Assembly (NCBI RefSeq): GCF_028289625.1 | Contig: NZ_JANQOM010000032.1 | Span: 1 to 64,000, forward strand | Length of the DNA: 64,000 nt | Source: Winogradskyella sp. | GTDB taxonomy: Bacteria; Bacteroidota; Bacteroidia; Flavobacteriales; Flavobacteriaceae | Direction of reading: 5' to 3' | Part shown: positions 35,269 through 44,447 of the stretch, piece by piece | Numbering within the stretch: position 1 is the stretch's first letter | Layout of the letters: each line of letters begins with the position of its first letter | Program-made: the position numbers and the translations under genes | The notes under the pieces: generated by a model | The model's input: the letters and a program-made list of their open reading frames with translations, nothing else | Told to the model about the DNA's origin: nothing | Databases searched by the model: none

Positions 35269-36399
35269 TTAGTTAGAATTAAAAAGGTCTAGTGCTGGTA
35301 GTGCTTTTAGCTCAAAATCGAATAAACATTGATTTTCCCAAGAGCTACCCACAGTTGAGGTTGCTTCATTCCCATCAAAAGCCACCCAATCCGGTGCCCA
35401 ATAACAGAAGCCAATACCATGATTGTTGGGTATATTTTTAATGGTCTCTATAAGCCATTCAAAATAAGCTTTTTGACCTTGGGGAGAGGGAGAGAATTCT
35501 TCTAAGATTTGATCTGTACTTCCAATAAAATTGGTCTGATTGTCATTCCATAACAATGTAAAAGGGTAGGCCACTTCAACCATTAAAATATCTTTATTAA
35601 ATGTATTGGCCAGTTCATTTAATTTAGATTTAACGAGGTTTAAATCTTGTGTGTGAAATTGTGGGTAATAAGACAGGCCGATAATATCAAAATCGAGATT
35701 AAAGGACTCCAGTTCATTAAAAAAGAAGATAGCGCGTTCTACGTCTGAATGATGAAGCATAATACGGACATTGTTTTCTGTATCAACCTCTTTTATGGCT
35801 CTAATGGCCTCTGAAACCAAGGCTGCATAATTTGGCCAATTATCACTAAAATCATCCCAAACCCTTCCAAAATCCCATAAAAAACCGCTATTGGTCTCGT
35901 TACCAATTTGAATGATTTCTGGTAAAGTATTTTGTGCTTTTAGCTGTGTAACCACATCCTTTGTGTATTCATAAATGGCGACTTCTACCTCTTGAAACGT
36001 CATATTCTGCCAAGCTTGTGGTGGTGTCTGAGTTCCAGGGTCTGCCCAAAAGTCACTGTAATGGAAATTGAGCAGAAAATCCATGTTTTTGGATTTTATC
36101 CTTTGGGCATAAGCTTTTACATCAGCTAGACCATTTTCGCCATTTTGTGGTGTGTGCCAAAGCTTTAATCTTACAAGATTTGTGCCCTTGGATTTTACAA
36201 AGTCCAATAGTCCAACAGTGTTTCCGTCCGCATCCTTATAATCAATATTATAATCTTCCAATTCGCTCTGAAAGGATAAATCCATTCCTTTATAGAAGGT
36301 ATTTGCATTATCGGGACCATTATTTGAATCATTATTGGAATCGTCGCTGGTTGAGCAGGCAATACATAAAAATAAAACGATAAACCTTAGAGTTTTCAT
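35269..36399 (-). CDS. GH53 arabinogalactan endo-beta-1,4-galactanase, lipoprotein
   Basis: 376 aa from ATG 36399 (an upstream in-frame TTG at 36411 is less likely). Lipobox FLCIACST (Cys15) then an Asn/Asp/Ser linker, as in flavobacterial surface enzymes. The GH53 catalytic domain fills residues 35-370: FYKGMDLSFQSELED, NLVRLKLWHTPQNGE, acid/base Glu168 in IQIGNETNSGF, and nucleophile Glu275 in ILMVEVAYPF. It cuts beta-1,4-galactan of pectin side chains. No SusC/SusD pair or other glycosidase is nearby, so it is not in an obvious utilisation locus. Confidence 0.93.
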   Translation of the reverse strand: MKTLRFIVLFLCIACSTSDDSNNDSNNGPDNANTFYKGMDLSFQSELEDYNIDYKDADGNTVGLLDFVKSKGTNLVRLKLWHTPQNGENGLADVKAYAQRIKSKNMDFLLNFHYSDFWADPGTQTPPQAWQNMTFQEVEVAIYEYTKDVVTQLKAQNTLPEIIQIGNETNSGFLWDFGRVWDDFSDNWPNYAALVSEAIRAIKEVDTENNVRIMLHHSDVERAIFFFNELESFNLDFDIIGLSYYPQFHTQDLNLVKSKLNELANTFNKDILMVEVAYPFTLLWNDNQTNFIGSTDQILEEFSPSPQGQKAYFEWLIETIKNIPNNHGIGFCYWAPDWVAFDGNEATSTVGSSWENQCLFDFELKALPALDLFNSN

Positions 36400-36424
36400 A
36401 GTAGGATTCAATTTTTAAAAATCA

Positions 36425-36793
36425 TTATTCCTCGATTTCTTGTCCAAATTTAATTAAATTTCCATCTTCATCTAAAATAGCAAATTCTCGCATTCCATAT
36501 GGCTTGTCTTCTAATATGCCATTGGGATGAATGACGTTAAAAGATACTAATTCATTGTAAAGTGTATCAATGTCCTCTACATCTACGTAGCAACTTGTAT
36601 TTTCTGGATGAATTTTATCATTACATTTCCAAAAATGGACAACAAAATTATCACGAGCAATAACAGCATAATTGTCATCTAAATACCCAACACGGTCAAA
36701 ACCAAGTTTTGTTTTATAAAAGTTAACAGTTTTATTGATGTCCAATGATGCTAAGACAGGAATACCTCTTAGTAAGTGTTTTTTTCGTTTCAT
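36425..36793 (-). CDS. VOC-superfamily protein (bleomycin-resistance/glyoxalase fold)
   Basis: 122 aa, one pair of beta-alpha-beta-beta-beta modules. GIPVLASLDINKTVNFYKTKLGFDRVGY-type start (about 10-36) and FAILDEDGNLIKFGQEI at the end fit bleomycin-binding-like VOC proteins. Whether it binds a drug or is an enzyme cannot be told. It lies upstream of the GH53 gene by 25 nt on the same strand, so it may be co-transcribed. Confidence 0.8.
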   Translation of the reverse strand: MKRKKHLLRGIPVLASLDINKTVNFYKTKLGFDRVGYLDDNYAVIARDNFVVHFWKCNDKIHPENTSCYVDVEDIDTLYNELVSFNVIHPNGILEDKPYGMREFAILDEDGNLIKFGQEIEE

Positions 36794-36872
36794 TTTTTTA
36801 TTGATGTTTTAGTAGAGCTTTAAAATTAGGGAATTATGAGGGTTCAAAACCTTAATGAAATAATAAAACTGC

Positions 36873-36880
36873 TATCTTTG
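36873..36880 (+). promoter_or_regulatory. Candidate -7 element of argS
   Basis: TATCTTTG matches TAnnTTTG, 34 nt before the argS ATG. No -33 TTG is found at the usual spacing; the divergent VOC gene starts 80 nt away. Confidence 0.4.
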
Positions 36881-36914
36881 CCGACGTTTAAAAGCGCAAA
36901 GTGTAAAATAAAAT

Positions 36915-38690
36915 ATGAAGCTTCAGGATACTTTAGAATTACAGGTTATGGCTGCTGTAAAAGCCTTGTTTCAATCGGAATTAGAATCTGTTGAATTCCA
37001 AGCCACTAGGAAAGAGTTCGCTGGAGATATCACTGTAGTTGTATTTCCAATGCTGCGCGTTGTTAAAGGAAATCCAGCTGTTATCGGTCAGCAAATCGGA
37101 GAATACCTTAAAGATAATGTGGATTTAGTTAAAGCCTTCAATGTGGTTAAAGGCTTTTTAAACATTGAAATCGACGATACTTATTACACAAACTTCTTTA
37201 ATACCATAAAGGATAACGATGACTATGGCTTTGTAAAAGAAAAAGATGAAAAAGCCATCATGGTGGAATATTCTTCACCAAATACCAACAAACCGTTGCA
37301 TTTAGGACATGTTAGAAATGTATTGTTAGGGTATTCAGTTGCTGAGATTTTAAAAGCTGCAGGGAAGACCGTTTATAAAACCCAGATTATCAACGATAGA
37401 GGGATTCATATTTGTAAGAGTATGTTGGCTTGGCAGCGCTTCGGCAATGGGGAAACTCCTGAATCGACTGGCTTAAAAGGAGATAAACTTGTTGGAAACT
37501 ATTATGTGAAGTTTGATAAAGCTTACAAAAAGGAAATTTCTGAATTAGTATCTCATGGTTATTCAGAAGAAGAAGCAAAAAAGAGTACACCAATTCTGTT
37601 AGAAGCTCAAGATATGCTTAGAAAATGGGAAGCTGGTGATAAAGATATTGTTGCACTTTGGGAAAAAATGAACGGTTGGGTTTATGAGGGTTTTGAAGCG
37701 ACATATAAGGCTATTGGTGTCGATTTTGATGAATATTACTATGAAAGCCAAACCTATTTATTAGGTAAAGAATTTATTGCGGAAGGGCTAAAAACAGGGG
37801 TTTTTTACAAGAAAGAGGATGGTTCGGTTTGGTGTGACCTTACCGAAGATGGTCTCGATGAGAAAATCGTATTAAGAGCTGACGGTACAGCAGTGTATAT
37901 GACCCAAGATATTGGTACAGCCATACAACGAATAAAGGATTATCCTGATGTTGGTGGTATGGTGTATACCGTAGGTAATGAGCAAGATTACCATTTTAAG
38001 GTTTTGTTTTTGATTTTGAAAAAACTAGGCTTTGACTGGGCGAAAAACTTATATCATTTGAGCTATGGGATGGTCGATTTACCAAGTGGTAAAATGAAGA
38101 GTAGAGAAGGAACAGTTGTAGATGCCGATGATCTTATTCAAGAAATGACGGACACAGCTCAACAAATAGCTGATGAAAAAGGAAAGTTAGATGGCTATTC
38201 TGAAGAAGAGAAAAAAGAAATTTATAAATTAATAGGTTTAGGAGCTCTTAAATATCAAATTCTTAAAGTCGATCCTAAGAAACGAATTTTGTTTGACCCT
38301 AAAGAATCTATTGATTTTAATGGTGATTCAGGGCCCTTCGTCCAAATGATGTATGTTAGAACTAGAGCTATACTGAGAAAGGCAAATTTTGATTTTCAGA
38401 AAAAAATTAACTCATTAAAGTTACATGAAAAGGAGAAAGAGATTTTAAAACAATTGAAGTCTTTTCCTGAGGTGATTCAAAATGCTGCCCAAAATTACAA
38501 CCCTTCCGCAGTTATCAATTTTGCATATGATTTAGCAAAAGAGTATAGTTCATATTATCAATTAGTTCCAATTCTTGGTGCTGATAAAGAAGAGGAAAAA
38601 GTCTTTAGGGTACAACTTTCAAAAACCGTTGGGCAGACCATAAAAAATGCATTCAGCGTTTTAGGTATTGACGTACCAGAGCGTATGTAG
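36915..38690 (+). CDS. argS: Arginyl-tRNA synthetase
   Basis: ArgRS, 591 aa, class I aminoacyl-tRNA synthetase. The N-terminal Add1 domain (about 1-110) is followed by the catalytic domain with the HIGH-type motif PLHLGHVRN (about 126-134) and the KMSKS-type loop SGKMKSREG (about 396-404), then the DALR anticodon-binding domain to the end (INFAYDLAKEYSSYYQ). The length is normal. It is monocistronic by its surroundings. Confidence 0.97.
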   Translation: MKLQDTLELQVMAAVKALFQSELESVEFQATRKEFAGDITVVVFPMLRVVKGNPAVIGQQIGEYLKDNVDLVKAFNVVKGFLNIEIDDTYYTNFFNTIKDNDDYGFVKEKDEKAIMVEYSSPNTNKPLHLGHVRNVLLGYSVAEILKAAGKTVYKTQIINDRGIHICKSMLAWQRFGNGETPESTGLKGDKLVGNYYVKFDKAYKKEISELVSHGYSEEEAKKSTPILLEAQDMLRKWEAGDKDIVALWEKMNGWVYEGFEATYKAIGVDFDEYYYESQTYLLGKEFIAEGLKTGVFYKKEDGSVWCDLTEDGLDEKIVLRADGTAVYMTQDIGTAIQRIKDYPDVGGMVYTVGNEQDYHFKVLFLILKKLGFDWAKNLYHLSYGMVDLPSGKMKSREGTVVDADDLIQEMTDTAQQIADEKGKLDGYSEEEKKEIYKLIGLGALKYQILKVDPKKRILFDPKESIDFNGDSGPFVQMMYVRTRAILRKANFDFQKKINSLKLHEKEKEILKQLKSFPEVIQNAAQNYNPSAVINFAYDLAKEYSSYYQLVPILGADKEEEKVFRVQLSKTVGQTIKNAFSVLGIDVPERM

Positions 38691-38891
38691 GTCTATCATA
38701 TGATTGAGCCCTATTGTATTGTTTCAATTTTTAACACTATGGCTTAAAGGCTTCCCGTGTTTTTTACTTATCTTAGTAGATGGTTAAAAGCTAAATAGTT
38801 ATACCGTAAAATCAGCTATAAAACTATAGTATACAAAAGGTGATATTACAGTAAATCATTTCTGGGCTTATAGAATAAAAAAATTAAACAG

Positions 38892-40190
38892 ATGAAAAGA
38901 CTTATATCATTTAAATCGCTAGCCAGTAATTTCATCGCTATACTTTTGGTGACTTTTACATTAAGTGCCCAAGAAGGCTTCACTGAATTTAGTGGTAGAG
39001 TGGTTGACGGAAAATCAAAAAAAGGCTTAGAAGCGGCCAGCCTTAATATTAATGCAACTAACATTGGTACTATTACTAATTCTGAAGGGGAGTTTATACT
39101 CAAAGTTCCTGACGCTTATTTAGACTCTAAGATTTTGGTAAACTTATTAGGGTATAATACTAGGGTAATTCCGGTTTCAGAACTAAACAAAAAAAATAAT
39201 AGAATAGAACTATTAAGTGTTGTTACCGAATTATCTGAAGTAAATATCTCAGCTTTTAAAAATGCTGAGACTCTGATCAGACGAGTGTTTGAAGACAAAA
39301 ATAAACACGATCGCTCAGAATCAGTATTTATGACAGCTTTTTATAGAGAGACGATAAAAAGACGTAGCCGAAATGTGTCTCTGACGGAGGCGGTTGTTAA
39401 CATTCTAAAGCAATCTAACAATGCCACGCAAAGAGATATTATTCAGTTGGGTAAGGCGAGAAAAAGTACAGATTATAAACGCCTCGATACCGTATCGGTG
39501 AAGCTTCAAGGAGGTCCTTTTTCGACTATTTATTTAGATATCATGAAATATCCGGAATATATATTCAATGAAGAAACCATTGGTAGTTATGCCTTTTCTT
39601 TTGACGCTCCATCAAGTATAAATAATAGAAATGTTTATGTCGTGAACTTTGCCCCTAAGAGCAATGCGCTTAACTATAGCTATATTGGTAAACTATATAT
39701 CGATGTAAAATCATTGGCCTTGGTAAGTGCCAATTATGCACTTGATCTTAGCGATAAAAGCAAAAGCAAAAATCTTCTGGTAAAAAAGAAACCTAGTAAC
39801 ATCATAGTGTATCCTTTGGAAGCTAATTATAAGGTGGACTATAAATCTAATGGCAATAAATGGTATTATAGTTATTCAAATTTAAACTTAAGGTTTAAAG
39901 TCAATAAAAAACGTCAGTTGTTCAATAAAGTTTATAGCTTATCTAGTGAAATGGCAGTTACGGATTGGGAAATAAACACGTCTAATCGAAAAATTAAGGT
40001 TAGGGATAGGCTTAGCCCTTCCATAATAATTACAGATGCCATACTGGGATTCTCTGATCCGGATTTTTGGGGCAAGTACAATTTGATAGAACCCGATAAA
40101 TCCATAGAGAATGCCATTGACAAAATAAGGAAGAGCATTGAAAGACAGAAGAAAAAAGAAGAGCGTAAAACGGCTAATGGAATTCCATAA
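38892..40190 (+). CDS. Exported carboxypeptidase-regulatory-like domain protein
   Basis: 432 aa with a signal peptide (LVTFTLSAQ at about 18-26). Residues 29-115 are a CarboxypepD_reg-like beta-sandwich: FSGRVVDGKSKKGLEAASLNI, TITNSEGEFILKVP, NLLGYNTRVIPVSEL. The rest (120-432) lacks a named motif but is rich in beta-strand-like Tyr/Asn segments and ends in a Lys/Glu-rich helix. Similar N-termini occur on TonB receptors and on DUF5686-type proteins. It is probably periplasmic or outer-membrane associated; the function is unknown. About 200 nt upstream hold no recognised signal. Confidence 0.72.
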   Translation: MKRLISFKSLASNFIAILLVTFTLSAQEGFTEFSGRVVDGKSKKGLEAASLNINATNIGTITNSEGEFILKVPDAYLDSKILVNLLGYNTRVIPVSELNKKNNRIELLSVVTELSEVNISAFKNAETLIRRVFEDKNKHDRSESVFMTAFYRETIKRRSRNVSLTEAVVNILKQSNNATQRDIIQLGKARKSTDYKRLDTVSVKLQGGPFSTIYLDIMKYPEYIFNEETIGSYAFSFDAPSSINNRNVYVVNFAPKSNALNYSYIGKLYIDVKSLALVSANYALDLSDKSKSKNLLVKKKPSNIIVYPLEANYKVDYKSNGNKWYYSYSNLNLRFKVNKKRQLFNKVYSLSSEMAVTDWEINTSNRKIKVRDRLSPSIIITDAILGFSDPDFWGKYNLIEPDKSIENAIDKIRKSIERQKKKEERKTANGIP

Positions 40191-40281
40191 TAAGAGATTT
40201 CTGTAACCTTCTTTAACCTATGTTGCCTTTTTGTTTCACCAATCGGAAAGAACTTGAATTCATAAATGAGTTAATTAGCTT

Positions 40282-40827
40282 TCAACGAAAACTTTCCTTA
40301 TAACGAAGCGCTTGTTCAATATGGGAGAAATGATGATTGCTATGCCATGCATAGACACCAATGGTTTCTTCCAAAGAAAAACGTTTTCCATGTTCGGGAT
40401 GAATAAATTCTCGTTTTAAATCTGCTTCATTAAAACTTTTTAGTAAAACGGAGAGTTTTTCGTGAACCCCTTTTAAAATAAAAATGGATGCATCTATGGG
40501 CTCTGAGTAATCAATTAACTTGGCAAAACGGTCTTCATAATAGGGTCTTATAGTCGGTCTATTTTCGGTCAGTGAGAGTTTAAATCGTATAATACTGTTC
40601 ATGTGGCTATCGGCACAATGGTGTGCCACTTGTTTAATAGTCCAACCATTCGGTCTGTACTTATAGTTTAATTCTTTAGCATTGAGTTGTTTTGTTACTG
40701 ATTCTATACGTTCTGGGAATGACTCTATCGTGGTAATCCATTCTCTTAAATGCTCTTGGGTGATAGTTTCAGGCTTTGTAAATTCACCGATAGAAAACCG
40801 TAATTTATGAAATTCTTGCTCAGTCAT
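40282..40827 (-). CDS. DinB/YfiT-family putative metal-dependent thiol transferase
   Basis: 181 aa, the YfiT branch of DinB-like four-helix proteins. The metal-binding His residues are in HHCADSHMN (about 67-75) and HSNHHFSHIEQ (about 162-172). Bacillithiol S-transferase activity is known for relatives. It starts 8 nt after the PagL-like gene and closes the ECF-sigma operon; whether it belongs functionally is unclear. Confidence 0.85.
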   Translation of the reverse strand: MTEQEFHKLRFSIGEFTKPETITQEHLREWITTIESFPERIESVTKQLNAKELNYKYRPNGWTIKQVAHHCADSHMNSIIRFKLSLTENRPTIRPYYEDRFAKLIDYSEPIDASIFILKGVHEKLSVLLKSFNEADLKREFIHPEHGKRFSLEETIGVYAWHSNHHFSHIEQALRYKESFR

Positions 40828-40835
40828 GACGATAA

Positions 40836-42092
40836 TTACTTGGTGGTTTTGGTTTTGTACTTAAACCTATGTATATATCCTAAACTCAATTCTGTAAAAT
40901 CCGCTTGTCCAAGGTTAGCATTAATATGCGCTCCAATAAAAATATTATGCTTTGGGGAATGGTTATTGGACCACAGATAATATTTTAATCCCATTCTTGT
41001 TGAAACTGTTCGTTTTATTTCATAATACCAATCTAATTCGCCAAGAACGGTAACAGTATCACCATTTCCGTTTTCAAAAGTGTATCCTTGGTTTAAAATC
41101 CAGTCAATCTTATAGAAAGGTTTATAAATATTTAACCCAATATCAAACTCAAAACCAAAATGACTCAGCAATAATTCAGAGGTTGCATAAAGCCCAAAAT
41201 TTGTGGCATAGCCATATGGGTTTTCTTTAAAAATAGGATATTCTTCTTCAACTAAGGCTTCATTATTTTTGATGTAATCGTAATAATGCTCATAAAATCG
41301 GTAGTAAAAACCAGCTCCAAATTTAAAAGTGTTGTTGATAATTTTACCATAATCTAAAGCAAATGCAAATACTTCTCTTTTATCATTAAATACCTCAGAA
41401 AGTACATTCTGTCCGATACCAAACCTCGATGATAAATAACTTTGGGATTTCGAATCGAAGCTGTGCTTTTCTGGTTGGCTGAATACTATTTCTTTCTGAT
41501 TAAATTTGGCAGAAATACTAGCAGCTAAAGAGTTAAGCCCCTGATTTGGAAGTCTGGTGTGTCCATTAGACTGATGAAGATAGCCTAAACCAAAGCGCCA
41601 TGTCGTTTTACCCTGACTAAAGACATCATAGTACAAAAATGACCTAAAAGACCAATTAAGCTTTGTTGTAATGGCTCTGTTCAACGGGTTATTTATTGAA
41701 TCGAATAGCGTATTAATATAAGACGTACCAATACCAATTTGCAAGTTTAATTTTTTGGTATATTTTTTTAAAATATTAAACTCTATAAACGGCATTAATG
41801 TGAAAGCCTCACCAACTTTTTCAGAATTTCCGTAATCTGTATAGCCAAGACTAAGACCAGTTTTCGGATAGTTTAATCGCGCTGCCCATTCTTTATCAGG
41901 GGAGAAGTTGTAATGTCCGAGGCTAATGAAAATGTTTTTTTGAAGTTTGGTTTCTGGAAAGTCTGTATTTGCAGGGAGTGTTTTTCCTATAAGCAATTCT
42001 GGAATTACAAAATAGGATTCACTGCTATTTTCTGTTTTTGTTTGACCGATCATATAAAATGAAGTAAACAAAAAAAGATAAACGAAAAGCAA
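40836..42092 (-). CDS. PagL-like acyloxyacyl hydrolase (lipid A deacylase)
   Basis: About 418 aa. A hydrophobic N-terminus and barrel-like sequence; residues 165-195 carry the PagL pattern LGYLHQSNGHTRLPNQGLNSLAAS, with His173 and Ser175 as the expected catalytic pair. PagL removes a 3-O acyl chain from lipid A in the outer membrane. The start codon is unusual: the frame offers TTG at 42092, or ATT at 42107, which would give MKAINLLFVYLFLF, a better signal peptide; no ATG precedes the hydrophobic segment. It lies 54 nt after the TonB receptor gene. Confidence 0.8.
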   Translation of the reverse strand: MLFVYLFLFTSFYMIGQTKTENSSESYFVIPELLIGKTLPANTDFPETKLQKNIFISLGHYNFSPDKEWAARLNYPKTGLSLGYTDYGNSEKVGEAFTLMPFIEFNILKKYTKKLNLQIGIGTSYINTLFDSINNPLNRAITTKLNWSFRSFLYYDVFSQGKTTWRFGLGYLHQSNGHTRLPNQGLNSLAASISAKFNQKEIVFSQPEKHSFDSKSQSYLSSRFGIGQNVLSEVFNDKREVFAFALDYGKIINNTFKFGAGFYYRFYEHYYDYIKNNEALVEEEYPIFKENPYGYATNFGLYATSELLLSHFGFEFDIGLNIYKPFYKIDWILNQGYTFENGNGDTVTVLGELDWYYEIKRTVSTRMGLKYYLWSNNHSPKHNIFIGAHINANLGQADFTELSLGYIHRFKYKTKTTK

Positions 42093-42146
42093 GTTTATGG
42101 CTTTAATCCGAGTTGATTTTAGTTAGTTACAGGCTAAAAATAGTAA

Positions 42147-44447
42147 CTAAAACTGTATTCTCAAACTTAAGTTGGGTGTGAGTTTTAATGATCTGTTATC
42201 AACTTCCACAATATTGTCGTCGGCATCAAAGGTATAATAACGATTAATGATATTAGATCGGTTGAATACATTCCAAATAGAAGCACCAGCTTCGGCTTTA
42301 ATCCCTTTTGATATATTGAATTTATAAATGGCTGATACGTCAGTTCTGAAATAGTCTGGTAATCTATCATCATTAGGGTTGTCGTACTCTATAAAAGAAT
42401 TATTTTCAATTTGGGTTTCAGAAGGCTCTGTATAGGCACGACCAGAATGCCAATTAATTCCCAGTCCTATTTTAAAATTGTTAAGGCTGTAAGTTAAGGA
42501 GGCATTAGCCACATGTGTTAAGTCTACTGTATTTGGAAAAGCGCTACTTTGGTTTATAGTATCAAACTTATAATCGTTGTTGCTTAAAGTATAGCTAAGC
42601 CAAGCGCTAAAATCATTAAAGCGCTTATTAACAAGAAAGTCCAAGCCAGTAACCGTATAAGAGCCAATATCATTTACAAACTGAAATTGATTTTGAAAGC
42701 CTTGACTTTGTGCCGTAATATCATCGACATTTTTGTAATAACCTTCAAGCGAAATCAATAGGTTGTTTTGGTTATAACTAAGGCCTAATGATATTTGCTG
42801 ACTTCTTACTAGCGGCACGTCTTCAGAGTTAGAAAGTTGCCAACGCCGTTTTTCAATACCAAAAAAATCTTGTTGAAGATCGATGACCTGGGTTATGGAT
42901 TGGCTTTTTAATTCTCCTAAAACTTCGAGCCTAATAGCATCAGAAATTTTTTGATTGAAGGCAAATCTAGGTTCTATGACAAGCTCTTTTACCTTTTCAA
43001 AATAACTAATCCGAGCGCCCAAGCGTATATAGGTATTACGTGATTTAGAATAGCGTTCTGTCTCGCCAAAGAAAGCATGGGTGCGTATAATTTCCTTAAC
43101 TAAACTGGTAAAATTTGGGTTAACTACATCTTCAAAATCTGTGACGCTAACTTCATTGAATTGATAACCTCCTCTTAGTTTTGTGTTATTATTTACAGTT
43201 TTTGAAATGTCTAATCGTAATCCGTAATCTTCTACTTTATTTTCTTGAATAAGGAGCTGACCATTTGTAACGTCATTATTTTGTGCGTCCAAATCATAGT
43301 TAGAATAATAAAATTGAACTGATGCCTGTATGTTATCTTTAAAGACTTTAGAATAGGTTGCACTAGCACCGTAACTTACTTGATTTAGTGCACTTCTGGT
43401 TTCTTGAATATTATTATCTGAATTTGTAAATATTTGATTGTAATCAAGGTCATTGTAAATGTTAAGTAAACTCACACGAAGTTTTGAAGTACTATTGATG
43501 TCATAAAGAAATTTGGCATTAAGATCATAAAACAAAAAACGCTCGTCTAAAGCAATAATAGAACTGATATCATTGGATATATTAAGTTCTGAGTCTCTAA
43601 AAATTCGATCAAAATAAGCATCATAAGTTGTCGAAGCTAGCACATCCGTAAAAGATCGCCTTGCAGACAACTGCAATTCCATTTTTTTGCTTAAAGGAAT
43701 TTTTGCATAGCCATCTGTATTCAGAAGATTGGTGGCTATACCAGCATTGAATGTAGAATCAATTTTATCTGAATTTTTGATAGAAATGGTGCTAGAAACA
43801 CCGTTTCCATAAAGCGCACTGGTTCCATTTTTAGAAATTCTTATCTCGTCCGATAAATAAGGATTAAAAGCAGATATGAGGCCAAAAAAATGACCAGATT
43901 GATACATTCTGATACCTTCATATAGTATAAGATTTTGATCGTTGGTGCCTCCCCTAACGTTTATGTTAGAGATACGTTCATCAACACTTATGATTCCTGG
44001 CAGATTCTGCAAAATCTGCAAAACATCAGGTTCAATCAATCCAGGAAGTATATCAAAAGCCTTTGCGTCTACTTCTACGGCACCATTATTGGTTTTAGAG
44101 ATGCCTTTAGTTAAATAGTTGGTCACCACCACTTCTTCAAGACGCTGTACAGTACTCTGCTTTGGTGTAATGGCTATGAATCTAATGTCTAATACCTTAA
44201 ATTCTAATGATGTTAAAAACCGTAATTCGCTCAATGCCTGTTCCAATGATAACTCAGGGTTTAGCGGTGGAACTAAGATACTGTCTATGGTTTTTGTTTC
44301 GTAAGAGAATCTTACATTATAACGTTTTTCTAGCTGCTCAAGAATTTGAATTAGTGGTTCTGGTTCCTCATTTTGGCTATGAGCTAAATTGAAGAAAGAA
44401 GTAAAGATTAAAAAAAATAAAACTACACGTAGTAAAAGTTTATTCAC
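42147..44447 (-). CDS. TonB-dependent receptor with N-terminal STN domain
   Basis: 766 aa from a GTG start (MNKLLLRVVLFFLIF). Signal peptide to about 24, STN/secretin-like signalling domain (about 27-97: PLIQILEQLEKRYNVRFSYE, SLEQALSELRFLT), plug (about 105-225: EVVVTNYLTKGISKTN, NINVRGGTNDQNLILYEGI, GTSALYGNGV) and a 22-strand-type barrel ending in Phe (LSLRIQF). The STN domain fits signalling to the FecR protein encoded upstream. It lacks the CarboxypepD_reg domain of SusC-type receptors and has no SusD gene. The start overlaps the fecR-type stop by 8 nt. The ligand is unknown. Confidence 0.9.
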   Translation of the reverse strand: MNKLLLRVVLFFLIFTSFFNLAHSQNEEPEPLIQILEQLEKRYNVRFSYETKTIDSILVPPLNPELSLEQALSELRFLTSLEFKVLDIRFIAITPKQSTVQRLEEVVVTNYLTKGISKTNNGAVEVDAKAFDILPGLIEPDVLQILQNLPGIISVDERISNINVRGGTNDQNLILYEGIRMYQSGHFFGLISAFNPYLSDEIRISKNGTSALYGNGVSSTISIKNSDKIDSTFNAGIATNLLNTDGYAKIPLSKKMELQLSARRSFTDVLASTTYDAYFDRIFRDSELNISNDISSIIALDERFLFYDLNAKFLYDINSTSKLRVSLLNIYNDLDYNQIFTNSDNNIQETRSALNQVSYGASATYSKVFKDNIQASVQFYYSNYDLDAQNNDVTNGQLLIQENKVEDYGLRLDISKTVNNNTKLRGGYQFNEVSVTDFEDVVNPNFTSLVKEIIRTHAFFGETERYSKSRNTYIRLGARISYFEKVKELVIEPRFAFNQKISDAIRLEVLGELKSQSITQVIDLQQDFFGIEKRRWQLSNSEDVPLVRSQQISLGLSYNQNNLLISLEGYYKNVDDITAQSQGFQNQFQFVNDIGSYTVTGLDFLVNKRFNDFSAWLSYTLSNNDYKFDTINQSSAFPNTVDLTHVANASLTYSLNNFKIGLGINWHSGRAYTEPSETQIENNSFIEYDNPNDDRLPDYFRTDVSAIYKFNISKGIKAEAGASIWNVFNRSNIINRYYTFDADDNIVEVDNRSLKLTPNLSLRIQF

